NCBI GenBank assembly: GCA_003284375.1
Contig: QBVL01000001.1
Location: 62,001 to 126,000 of the forward strand
Direction of reading: 5' to 3'
Length of the DNA stretch: 64,000 nt
Source of the DNA: Prochlorococcus sp. AG-311-J23
GTDB taxonomy: Bacteria; Cyanobacteriota; Cyanobacteriia; PCC-6307; Cyanobiaceae
Each line of letters opens with the position of its first letter. The stretch's first letter is position 1. The notes beneath the pieces are model-generated. The model did no database searches. It saw nothing but the letters and a program-made list of their open reading frames with translations, and was not told where the DNA came from. A program made the translations under genes and the position numbers. Positions 8,900 to 17,714 of the stretch are shown in pieces.

Positions 8900-9169
8900 C
8901 TAATAGTTGTTGATCCGCTCCCCTGAAAGAGATGCAGATATTCGATCTTGCTGGTACTTGAGTTTGCATTCGTGTTCTTTGATAAGAGAAATTTGATGAT
9001 TCAGTCTTCGTACTTCATTCGCAATTATTGAAAGCAACGCACCATAAAAATAGTTTGCGGATTCATTTTGCGGATTATCCGCAATTTCATTGAAATAAGT
9101 ATGCGTCAGAAGCAAATGATTTTTTATATCGACTAAATAACTACAAGATGAACTTTTTGAATAGACCAT
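8900..9169 (-). CDS. Hypothetical protein (89 aa)
   Basis: MVYSKSSSCSYLVDIKNHLLLTHTYFNEIADNPQNESANYFYGALLSIIANEVRRLNHQISLIKEHECKLKYQQDRISASLSGERINNY; plausible soluble helical composition. Confidence 0.4.
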   Translation of the reverse strand: MVYSKSSSCSYLVDIKNHLLLTHTYFNEIADNPQNESANYFYGALLSIIANEVRRLNHQISLIKEHECKLKYQQDRISASLSGERINNY

Positions 9170-9170
9170 G

Positions 9171-9201
9171 CCTCTACCTCACAAATAGGTAGGGGTTTTT
9201 T
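9171..9201 (+). terminator. Rho-independent terminator, plus orientation
   Basis: CCTCTACCT - CACAAAT - AGGTAGGGG stem followed by T6. Confidence 0.65.
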
Positions 9202-9345
9202 GTTTGCCCATGATATTTATATGCAAAATTTATGCATGTTTATTTGTATGCATGACTATTTATATAAATGTGGGATTTAGAATGTATATTTTTTCGTGAA
9301 AACGCTGCCTGAGACTGAATAGAACAATATTTTTTTGACCTTTTT

Positions 9346-10710
9346 TTATCTTACGGATTTAGTAAGTGTGTACACACTTGTCGGAACATTTTGCCGAATT
9401 TTAGAAGCAAGTTTCTTATCAGCAATGTATTTCAGATAAGTCTTCTGCAACTGATCAGGACTTGTATGACCATTACTTGCAAATGAAGTGATGTCTGGGT
9501 ACTTGCCCAAAGTAGGTGCATCTTCAAGCATTAGTCGGAATGCTGTATGTCTAATAGTTGTCCATGATTGTCCGCCTTGAAACTTTATATCTGATGCTTC
9601 AATGGCATATTTCAGAAGATGATTCAAAAGATCCCTGACACCATTTTCAGATTGTCTACTGACATGAGGAGCAACTAAAAAACCTTGTGGTTTTCTTTTG
9701 TTCAATCTTCTCCAGAACTTATAAGCATCAGGTCTGTAGTGGGTTGTCTCATGGATTTCTCTGTCACCTTTAGTCTTCTGAAGATTACAAGTAACCTCAT
9801 CATCAGACTCCTCAAACCATTCACTCGTTAGTCTTCCCATATCTTCAGATCTAAAAAAGAAGAACCACTGAAGAAGTAGAGCATCATGTAGATCAACCCA
9901 ATTACGTTGGTTATATCTATTGAACTTGAAATCAAGGTTGAAGTATTCCTCAGGAGTAAGAGAATTTTTTGCAGTACCACCAGAAAGTTCATTCACTGTT
10001 TTGAGTAATGCCTCCCACTGACTTTTCTTCAAGTGAGCAACCTGTTTGTATTGTTTGGTGATCTCTGGAAAATCAGGAAATTTATGACCTGAATAATCAT
10101 CAGCAGCAATATCAAAAAGTTTGTTTATAAGAGTCTTCAGTTCTGCTTTAGTTCCACTGCCATTACTGTTATTTCTCGTCTTTGCTTGAAGTTCTAGTAA
10201 GTCGAAATAGTCTCGAAAATGTTGTTTAGTTATCTCATCAAGGGTGATTGAAGAAAAAGGTTGATCAGCAAGACCATAACCAGAAGCATTCCACTTCCTA
10301 AGTTCCTCACGTTTCCACTTCTTGAAACCTCGCTTCGGTTCTTGTATTGGTACTTCCCTTCTCCAATACTGATCCCAGTAATGCGACAAACAGTGCTTAC
10401 CAGAATTGGCATCTTTTATTGCTAATAATTTCTTCTGCTGCTCAGTACACCAATGAATAGCAATCTTCGCTGCCTCCTTAGGTTCATCAGTTCGAGTAGA
10501 CCATGAGATAGACCTACGTTTCTTAGAAGTTCTCTTGCGATTATCAATGTCTTCTGGTGGCAACCAATCAGCAAATAAGTAAGGAGAATTACTTTGCTTT
10601 TTTATGACCAGATTTGTTGGATATCCAGTGTGCTTATTCCCAATAGATAGAGCATTCCTATGGTCATGAACATTCAATCTATTCCATTTTTCAGGTAATG
10701 AACTCTTCAT
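9346..10710 (-). CDS. Tyrosine recombinase / phage-type integrase
   Basis: 454 aa; C-terminal catalytic-domain-like motifs FFFRSEDMGRL (Arg I), TTIRHTAFRLML (HxxR), NGHTSPDQLQKTYLKY (H...Y). Confidence 0.85.
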   Translation of the reverse strand: MKSSLPEKWNRLNVHDHRNALSIGNKHTGYPTNLVIKKQSNSPYLFADWLPPEDIDNRKRTSKKRRSISWSTRTDEPKEAAKIAIHWCTEQQKKLLAIKDANSGKHCLSHYWDQYWRREVPIQEPKRGFKKWKREELRKWNASGYGLADQPFSSITLDEITKQHFRDYFDLLELQAKTRNNSNGSGTKAELKTLINKLFDIAADDYSGHKFPDFPEITKQYKQVAHLKKSQWEALLKTVNELSGGTAKNSLTPEEYFNLDFKFNRYNQRNWVDLHDALLLQWFFFFRSEDMGRLTSEWFEESDDEVTCNLQKTKGDREIHETTHYRPDAYKFWRRLNKRKPQGFLVAPHVSRQSENGVRDLLNHLLKYAIEASDIKFQGGQSWTTIRHTAFRLMLEDAPTLGKYPDITSFASNGHTSPDQLQKTYLKYIADKKLASKIRQNVPTSVYTLTKSVR

Positions 10711-10711
10711 A

Positions 10712-10800
10712 CTTACCGACCAGAAGTCTTGCTACTACAGCGATTTCACCGTTTCCTTGTCCACATTATAGCACACTTTGGTCGGTAAGCAGTCGGTAAG
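10712..10800. promoter_or_regulatory. Recombinase promoter region with repeated GTCGGTAAG motifs
   Basis: Minus-strand extended -10 TGCTATAAT (10773-10765); GTCGGTAAG direct repeats at 10781-10789 and 10792-10800 (11-bp period), inverted copy CTTACCGAC at 10712-10720. Confidence 0.55.
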
Positions 10801-10861
10801 TTGGCGTTTTAGGACCTGGGAAACCATTGCTATAACTAAGTTTCTAAAACTAAATTCCCCC

Positions 10862-10881
10862 TTCGAATCTGGGTGCCGCCT
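10862..10881 (+). other. 3' end remnant of a tRNA gene, probably tRNA-Cys (candidate att site)
   Basis: TTCGAATCTGGGTGCCGCCT = T-loop + T-stem 3' strand + acceptor 3' strand + U73; the upstream CCCCC does not complete the T-stem and no tRNA body precedes it. Confidence 0.65.
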
Positions 10882-11218
10882 TAATTATTATTCGTTTAAT
10901 TTTCCTGCAAAACCCTTCCAGTAAAATGCTCCATGTGTAGCGAGTAGCAAGTTTCAAGAAGGTTCAGAAATTAATAAATTGATTTTGATACCAGATCTTA
11001 ATATTGATCACATAACCATTCTTACAGTTAGCGTCTAAAAGAACCACTAGCAAAAGCTTGTAAGTAATCAGGATGACAAATGTTTACATCTTATATTAAC
11101 TACTTGATTAAATATTTTTCTATGTTGTGAAGGTTTTTTTTCATTACAATAAAATAGAAGGATTCACATAGAAACATTATTCATGAATTAATATTAATTA
11201 TATTAATCAATAAGAACA

Positions 11219-11650
11219 GTGTCTGATCAAATTGAATTCAGTTCTTTTTATAAATTATTAAATTTAATAAAGGAAGGCAAATCCGAGCAAATATCTTTAT
11301 TAGATGAAAAAATCAATGACTTCAAAAATGGCAATAACTCGAAAAGTTTTCTTGATGAATTAGGATCTCTTTACCTTTCTATTGGCATGACAGAATTATA
11401 TAATTTTACGAATACAAGAGATCTCCAGGAAATTGGACTGATTGACAAAGAAGGATGGGAAACTCTTTCTTCTACAAATCAACAAGAATTACCTGTATAT
11501 CTAGCAAATAAAATGATTGAGTACATTAAAGAAAACAAAAAAGTAAAGGAACTTTCCTGCAAGTGGAATATTAAAGAAGGTGAAATAAGAACGCATATAA
11601 CTAAAATGGCAAGATATATAACTGAAGGGATTATTGATGCAATTGAATAG
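11219..11650 (+). CDS. Hypothetical protein (143 aa)
   Basis: GTG start; MSDQIEFSSFYKLLNLIKEGKSEQ...; well-formed ORF with no recognised domain. Confidence 0.65.
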   Translation: MSDQIEFSSFYKLLNLIKEGKSEQISLLDEKINDFKNGNNSKSFLDELGSLYLSIGMTELYNFTNTRDLQEIGLIDKEGWETLSSTNQQELPVYLANKMIEYIKENKKVKELSCKWNIKEGEIRTHITKMARYITEGIIDAIE

Positions 11651-11724
11651 TATTAGATCCTGATTAATACTTTATATAAAAAACCTATTTTAATACTTTT
11701 ATCTTTAAATAGATAAATTATAAA

Positions 11725-11904
11725 TTAATAATCATTATCTGCCACGCAAATACCTAGACACCTTATTCCGTTACCAGAAGTTCTTCCACAATGATTACAT
11801 AAAACTTTTTCTTGTTGATCTTTACCTTCATTGTCTTTATTTTTTCGTTCAATATTCTGATTTTTTTCAAAATAAGAATCTTGAAAAATATTTAATTTAT
11901 TCAT
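11725..11904 (-). CDS. Small Cys-rich (zinc-ribbon-like) protein, 59 aa
   Basis: MNKLNIFQDSYFEKNQNIERKNKDNEGKDQQEKVLCNHCGRTSGNGIRCLGICVADNDY*; CxxC...C...C pattern; just below track cutoff. Confidence 0.65.
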   Translation of the reverse strand: MNKLNIFQDSYFEKNQNIERKNKDNEGKDQQEKVLCNHCGRTSGNGIRCLGICVADNDY

Positions 11905-11954
11905 GTAAAATACTGATATTAGTTTTCTTTATTTGTATTAACATTAACGAAGTC

Positions 11955-12926
11955 ATGCCTAAAAAAACAATTGGGATTGGTTTTGGAACTTGGGCGTGGG
12001 GGAATAAGCTTGTCTGGGGCTACAAAGCTGGAACAGATGATATTTTACTTAAAAAAACTTTTTTCGAGGCAATAAATGGAGGATTAGATCTAGTTGACAG
12101 TGCAGATTCATATGGCACTGGAAGTTTATTTGGGCAAAGCGAAAAGCTGATCGGGGATTTCTTAGAAGAGTTACCCAAAAGAAAGCTCAAAAAAATTACT
12201 ATCGCAACAAAGCTTGCGCCCTTTCCATGGAGAATTGGTCGCAATGGTCTAAATAAAGCTTTTCAACAAAGTAATCAACGTCTAAAAGGTAATATGACAA
12301 GAGTACAACTTCATTGGAGTACTTATCGATATGCACCCTGGCAAGAAGAACAATTACTAAATGGACTAGGAGATTTGTACGAAAAAGGTTTAATTAAAGA
12401 AATTGGACTCTCTAATACTGGTCCAAAAAGACTAAATTTTTTATTCCAAAACCTGAAAAAAAGAGGAATTAAAATTAGTAGTATACAAATGCAACTTTCG
12501 TTGCTGACAAAACCATCTTTAGAAGATGAAAATATCAAAAATATATGTGAAGAAAATGAAATTGAATATTTAGCTTATAGTCCATTAGGACTGGGAATAC
12601 TAACAGTTCCACCTGATAAACATCCTGAGCCTAAAACATTCTTACGACAAAAATTATTCCAAAGAATACTTCCTAAGACAGTAGAATTGAGAACATTACT
12701 AACTAATATTGCTAAAAAGTATTCAGTTTCTCAGGCGCAAGTTGCCTTGAATTGGATAAGATCTCATGGAGCTAAACCAATAGTCGGGATTCGTAATCCT
12801 TTTCAAGCTAAAGATGCAATTTCTGCACTTAATTGGTCTTTAACTAAAAGTGAAAAACAAAATCTTGATTTTTGCAGGAAAGAATGTCTAGCAAATATGC
12901 CTCAGAATCCTTTTACTAGTCCATAA
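11955..12926 (+). CDS. Aldo/keto reductase
   Basis: GFGTWAWG, DSADSYG.G catalytic Tyr motif, LHWS, IGLSN, AYSPLGLG, ALNW motifs. Confidence 0.93.
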   Translation: MPKKTIGIGFGTWAWGNKLVWGYKAGTDDILLKKTFFEAINGGLDLVDSADSYGTGSLFGQSEKLIGDFLEELPKRKLKKITIATKLAPFPWRIGRNGLNKAFQQSNQRLKGNMTRVQLHWSTYRYAPWQEEQLLNGLGDLYEKGLIKEIGLSNTGPKRLNFLFQNLKKRGIKISSIQMQLSLLTKPSLEDENIKNICEENEIEYLAYSPLGLGILTVPPDKHPEPKTFLRQKLFQRILPKTVELRTLLTNIAKKYSVSQAQVALNWIRSHGAKPIVGIRNPFQAKDAISALNWSLTKSEKQNLDFCRKECLANMPQNPFTSP

Positions 12927-12933
12927 AATGAAT

Positions 12934-13566
12934 TCAAGTATCGGAACTGACAATAACCTTCATTGAATCTGAAGAGGTAGGGAGACTAATGACTTTTGCT
13001 GGTGGAGTTGGCTGAGAAATTGAGCTTTTTTCAACAATTTCTTTATCAGGCTCTTTTTCATCTTTAGCACACGCCTCCAAAGCTTCCCTCAACAACGAGT
13101 CAAAGGTTGCACCTGGCAATCTATGCCTAGCGACCTCAAGGAATGTAAGTGGTAAAGACTCAGATGCCGCATCTTTTAATGCAGGATTATTCTTTCTATG
13201 ATCTTGTTCATCCTGAATGGCTCGAATGAATCTGAGAGTTACTTCATGCTTCGTCGACGCTTTAATCAAAGTATCGTTATCTCTTTGACCGTTATTTGCC
13301 TCTTGTTCTAAATCATTAATTCTACTCTCCAAACTTGTAAGTACTTCATCAGCTTCTTTCCCAATATGAGAAAGTTGTCCGTCAGACAAGTTTGGTAAAT
13401 CAGCTACATAAACTTTGCCATGATCTCTAAGGGTTAAAAAAGTTGGTCTTGGGCCACTATTTTGTCGCATACCCGAATCTGATTGACCTCCTAAAGGCTT
13501 TCTAGGGGGTGTCGGACCTGCAGAACTTCTCCTACGCGTTAGACGCTGTTGATTTTCAAAAGACAT
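12934..13566 (-). CDS. Conserved hypothetical protein (picocyanobacterial)
   Basis: 210-aa ORF, basic/proline-rich N-terminus, helical middle. Confidence 0.7.
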   Translation of the reverse strand: MSFENQQRLTRRRSSAGPTPPRKPLGGQSDSGMRQNSGPRPTFLTLRDHGKVYVADLPNLSDGQLSHIGKEADEVLTSLESRINDLEQEANNGQRDNDTLIKASTKHEVTLRFIRAIQDEQDHRKNNPALKDAASESLPLTFLEVARHRLPGATFDSLLREALEACAKDEKEPDKEIVEKSSISQPTPPAKVISLPTSSDSMKVIVSSDT

Positions 13567-13728
13567 AGAGCTAATTAAGATCTAACTTCGCATTACCCGA
13601 ACTTATATCCGGCTTGCGTTTTTTTTACATCTTACTGTCTTTTCACCCTTATAGAAAATCTTTTTTAACCTTCATTTAATTTATGCAAAAACTGTAATGG
13701 AGAATTTTATAAAATTACCCTCATAACC

Positions 13729-14769
13729 TCAGCTAGATATTCCTAAAATATTAATATGCTTTGAATTATTCTGACTTTCAACAACTTGACCTATATTCCA
13801 AGCCTCAAAATCATTTTTTGTACATATTTCTAATGCAGAATTAACTTCATTTTTAGGAACAATTAGACAAAAACCTATCCCCATATTAAAAGTATTCCAA
13901 AGATCAATTTCAGGAATATCTCCAGCATTTTGTAACCAATTAAAAATTGCAGTTTTTTCCCAAGTAGTTGTATCTATTTGAGGTGACAATCCTGAAGGGA
14001 AAACTCTAGGAAGATTCTCTGGCAAACCTCCACCAGTAATATGCGTCATTCCATGAATTGGTAAATTTTCTCTCAACAATTTTTCAACAAGTTGAACATA
14101 AATTGCTGTTGGTTCAAGCAAGGATTGGATCAAGTTTCTGTTATCTTTCCCATAAAGAGTACTTTCATCCACATTCGCCATAGAAAGAACTTTACGAACA
14201 AGACTAAAGCCATTGCTATGAACTCCGTTACTTTTAATCCCAATAATCTGATCTTCACAATTAATGTTCTTTCCGTCTATTAAGTCATGGTTTTCAACGA
14301 TCCCAACACAAAAGCCTGCGAGGTCATATCTTCCACTGGGATAAAAACCTGGCATCTCAGCAGTTTCGCCTCCTAAGAGAGAACAATCCGATTGGCAACA
14401 GCCTTCTGAAATCCCCTCTATCACCTCAGCCAAAGCATCAGGAGTTAAAGTTCCGCTTGCTATGTAATCAAGAAAAAATAAAGGCTTAGCCCCATTAGTT
14501 ATTACATCATTGACGCACATTGCAACTAAGTCTATTCCAACCCCAAAATGACAACCATATTGTTGAGCTAATTCTAATTTTGTACCAACACCATCCGTCC
14601 CAGAGACCAAGACTGGACTTTCATAGCCTTTTGGAATTCTTATACATCCTCCAAAACCACCTAGCCCGCCTATGACCTCACTTTTATGAGTTTTTTCAAC
14701 GGATGATTTAATTCTCTCCACAAAGGCTCTTCCAGCAGTAACATCAACTCCCGCAGTTTTGTAATCCAT
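13729..14769 (-). CDS. purM: Phosphoribosylformylglycinamidine cyclo-ligase
   Basis: 346 aa; [52 protein letters not shown]. Confidence 0.97.
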   Translation of the reverse strand: MDYKTAGVDVTAGRAFVERIKSSVEKTHKSEVIGGLGGFGGCIRIPKGYESPVLVSGTDGVGTKLELAQQYGCHFGVGIDLVAMCVNDVITNGAKPLFFLDYIASGTLTPDALAEVIEGISEGCCQSDCSLLGGETAEMPGFYPSGRYDLAGFCVGIVENHDLIDGKNINCEDQIIGIKSNGVHSNGFSLVRKVLSMANVDESTLYGKDNRNLIQSLLEPTAIYVQLVEKLLRENLPIHGMTHITGGGLPENLPRVFPSGLSPQIDTTTWEKTAIFNWLQNAGDIPEIDLWNTFNMGIGFCLIVPKNEVNSALEICTKNDFEAWNIGQVVESQNNSKHINILGISS

Positions 14770-14877
14770 CAGTAAAAAGCTTTCTTATCAAAAAGATATG
14801 AACCCTAATATGAAATCCATATGGGATCAGTATGCAATCAACTTATTTCATTTCAATCATAAGTTGATGAAATTAAT

Positions 14878-16443
14878 TTGTTTACCAACATAGTGGTACA
14901 AAAAATCTTCCAAACTAATGCTGAATTAAAAGATTGGCTTAGTGAACAAAATTCAGAAATAATTTTCATCCCTACTATGGGGGGACTTCACCCTGGACAC
15001 CAATACTTAATTAAGAAAGCAAAAGAAAGAAAAACTAATAAAAACCAAATTGTTCTTGTAAGTATTTTTGTAAATCCATTACAATTTGGCAATGGTGAAG
15101 ACTTCAAAAAATATCCCAGAAATCTAAATAGAGATGCTGAATTAGCTTTTAGTGCAGGAGCAGATGCAATTTGGGCTCCAGATTATGATGAAGTGTTTCC
15201 CGGTGGCGAAGATTCACATTTTAAAATTGAAGTTCCTAAAACATTGCATAATCAATTATGTGGTGCTGAAAGGAAAGGTCATTTTGATGGAGTCGCAACC
15301 GTTATTATTCGATTGATAAAAATTATCCAACCAAAAAAACTTATTCTGGGAGAAAAAGATTGGCAACAATTAATTATAATTAGAAAACTGTTTCAAGAAC
15401 TATCAATACCTGTAAAAATTGAATCCTATTCCACACAAAGAGACCAAAGTGGATTTGCTTATAGTTCAAGAAATTCTTATCTTAGTCATTCTGAAAGAGT
15501 AAATGCTCAATCATTACCTAATGCAATCAAAGAAGCAAAAACAGAATTTGATAAAAGGAAAGTAATAAATCTCACAAAAATAGCTTCGATATTTAAAGAA
15601 AATAATTTGAAAATTGAATATCTCAAAATCGTAGATCCATTTTCATTAAAAGAAACAGAAAATATCAATAGACTATGCCTTTTGGCAGTGGCAGTAAAAT
15701 GTGGGTCTACGAGGCTAATTGATCACACTTTTCTTATGCAAAGAAAACCAATTATTGCGATTGATGGTCCTGCTGGTGCAGGGAAAAGCACAGTAACTAA
15801 AGCATTTGCCAAGAAACTTGGTTTTATTTATTTAGATACTGGCGCAATGTATCGAGCAGTGACTTGGTTAATCATAAGCAATTCTATTGATCCAAATGAT
15901 CAAGCGGAAATCAAAAATATCTTGCAAGATTCAAAATTAGAATTTAAGACCTCAAGCTTTGTGGAGCAAAAAATATTCATTAATAATATTGACGTAACAG
16001 AGAAGATACGATCCCCTCAAGTGACTTCAATGGTTTCCGAAATTGCCAAACAACAATTTGTAAGAGAATTATTGACGCGAAAACAAAAAGTAATTGGAAA
16101 TAATGGGGGCTTGGTTGCAGAAGGAAGAGACATAGGCACAGCTGTATTTCCAGATGCAGAAGTAAAAATTTTTCTTACTGCATCTCCAACAGAAAGAGCA
16201 AAAAGAAGAGCCCTTGATTTAAACAAAAGAGGTTATGAATTCTCCAGCATTGAAGATCTTGAAAAAGAAATTAAAGAAAGAGATAAAAAGGATAGTGAAC
16301 GAAAAATAGCTCCTTTAAAAAAAGCTCAAGATGCAATAGAGCTCGTAACAGATGGTATGAATATTGAAGATGTATTAAAAGAGCTGATTGATATTTTCAG
16401 ATCAAAGATTCCAGAGGAAGTCTGGCCAACGCCTAATCCGTGA
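14878..16443 (+). CDS. panC/cmk: Bifunctional pantothenate synthetase / cytidylate kinase
   Basis: PanC: IPTMGGLHPGHQYLI, VSIFVNPLQFG, EKDWQQL; Cmk: IAIDGPAGAGKSTV, YLDTGAMYRAVTW, AEGRDIGTAVFPDA. Confidence 0.96.
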   Translation: MFTNIVVQKIFQTNAELKDWLSEQNSEIIFIPTMGGLHPGHQYLIKKAKERKTNKNQIVLVSIFVNPLQFGNGEDFKKYPRNLNRDAELAFSAGADAIWAPDYDEVFPGGEDSHFKIEVPKTLHNQLCGAERKGHFDGVATVIIRLIKIIQPKKLILGEKDWQQLIIIRKLFQELSIPVKIESYSTQRDQSGFAYSSRNSYLSHSERVNAQSLPNAIKEAKTEFDKRKVINLTKIASIFKENNLKIEYLKIVDPFSLKETENINRLCLLAVAVKCGSTRLIDHTFLMQRKPIIAIDGPAGAGKSTVTKAFAKKLGFIYLDTGAMYRAVTWLIISNSIDPNDQAEIKNILQDSKLEFKTSSFVEQKIFINNIDVTEKIRSPQVTSMVSEIAKQQFVRELLTRKQKVIGNNGGLVAEGRDIGTAVFPDAEVKIFLTASPTERAKRRALDLNKRGYEFSSIEDLEKEIKERDKKDSERKIAPLKKAQDAIELVTDGMNIEDVLKELIDIFRSKIPEEVWPTPNP

Positions 16444-16906
16444 GACTATCTATTAATCCATCCATAGCATCATCAAGTAAATCTATAACTTTGTCGAATC
16501 CATTTTGACCACCATAATAAGGGTCAGGGACTTCATCTAATTGAAAGTTTTTTGAGTAACTTAGAATAAGCTTTATTTTAGAATTTACAGGATTATTTTG
16601 ATCTTTAGTTAATGATTTAACAGCGTCGAGATTATCCTTATCCATAACAAGAATCAGATCAAATTCATATAAATCATTTTCTTCGATTTGTCTCGACCTA
16701 CTGGTAAGTTCTATCCCCCTTGATAACGCTGTTGATCGCATTCTTTTATCAGGAAGATTTCCTACATGCCAACTACCAGTTCCTGCGGAATCAACTACAA
16801 ACAATTTTTCTAAATCTCTCTCTTTAATTTTTTGATTAAAAATGCCTTCAGCGGCAGGCGAACGACAAATATTTCCCAAGCAAACAAAGAGAATTTTTTT
16901 TACCAT
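16433..16906 (-). CDS. Low-molecular-weight protein-tyrosine-phosphatase
   Basis: ILFVCLGNICRSPAAEGIF (CX5R) and VPDPYYGG. Confidence 0.95.
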   Translation of the reverse strand: MVKKILFVCLGNICRSPAAEGIFNQKIKERDLEKLFVVDSAGTGSWHVGNLPDKRMRSTALSRGIELTSRSRQIEENDLYEFDLILVMDKDNLDAVKSLTKDQNNPVNSKIKLILSYSKNFQLDEVPDPYYGGQNGFDKVIDLLDDAMDGLIDSLTD

Positions 16907-16924
16907 TTTTCGAATGTCTTTACT

Positions 16925-17701
16925 TTATTTTAAGTCAAAAAGGATATTATTTATATAGCTTTCAGTCCATAGCTCTCCAAAAAAGCTTCGCAACATTCCT
17001 CTTGCAGGATCTTTTTCCGCCCTATATCGCATATATTTTTTTTGACCATTTAACAGTTGAAAAGATCTTTCCTTAGAAGTTATTTTTGCATCTCTTAATA
17101 AATCAAAGAAACAATTCAAGTATTCATCAAAAGCAGGTTTAATTGTCTGATTAATTAAGTTGTCACCTTCTTCTCCTAATGGAATCCTAGACCAAAGAAA
17201 AGCTGGAGAAAAGTATTGTCTAGCATCAGAAGGTATATCACCTCCTGATGGAATTTTAGATTGCCAATGAGCATGTATAGGTTTTAATTTATTCCAAACA
17301 TGTTGAGTATGAGTTATATCATCTTTTAAAGCTGGTTGAAGATCTAATGCAATAAGATGTCCATTTGGAAGTGTGACAAAATCGGCTCCAAAAAAAGGCA
17401 GATCATAATTATTGAGAGGTGAAATTACCAAATTCATGACAGAAGTAATTTCACCTGCTTGCAAGCAAGCACATCTAGCCTGTCGTATTTTTTCCATCTT
17501 TAGAGCCCATGTTTCCAAAATAACTTTTTTAGGATTAGAACTTGAACCAAAAAAAGATTCTCTAAACAGAAAATCATTATCTATTTGATAAGGTCTAGTT
17601 TGAAAAGTAGAAAAGGCCTTAATAGTTTCATCTAAGAAATAAGACCAACGCCAATTACTTATTGAAATAGGATCCTGACTATTATTTCGAATAATTTGCA
17701 T
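16925..17701 (-). CDS. pebB: Phycoerythrobilin:ferredoxin oxidoreductase
   Basis: 258-aa ferredoxin-dependent bilin reductase; PFFGADFVTLPNGHLIALDLQP; paired with pebA and ho1. Confidence 0.92.
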   Translation of the reverse strand: MQIIRNNSQDPISISNWRWSYFLDETIKAFSTFQTRPYQIDNDFLFRESFFGSSSNPKKVILETWALKMEKIRQARCACLQAGEITSVMNLVISPLNNYDLPFFGADFVTLPNGHLIALDLQPALKDDITHTQHVWNKLKPIHAHWQSKIPSGGDIPSDARQYFSPAFLWSRIPLGEEGDNLINQTIKPAFDEYLNCFFDLLRDAKITSKERSFQLLNGQKKYMRYRAEKDPARGMLRSFFGELWTESYINNILFDLK

Positions 17702-17714
17702 TTAAAAAATAAAC

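Noticed and set aside
10230-10412. 60-aa minus ORF
   Set aside because: Alternative frame inside the tyrosine recombinase.
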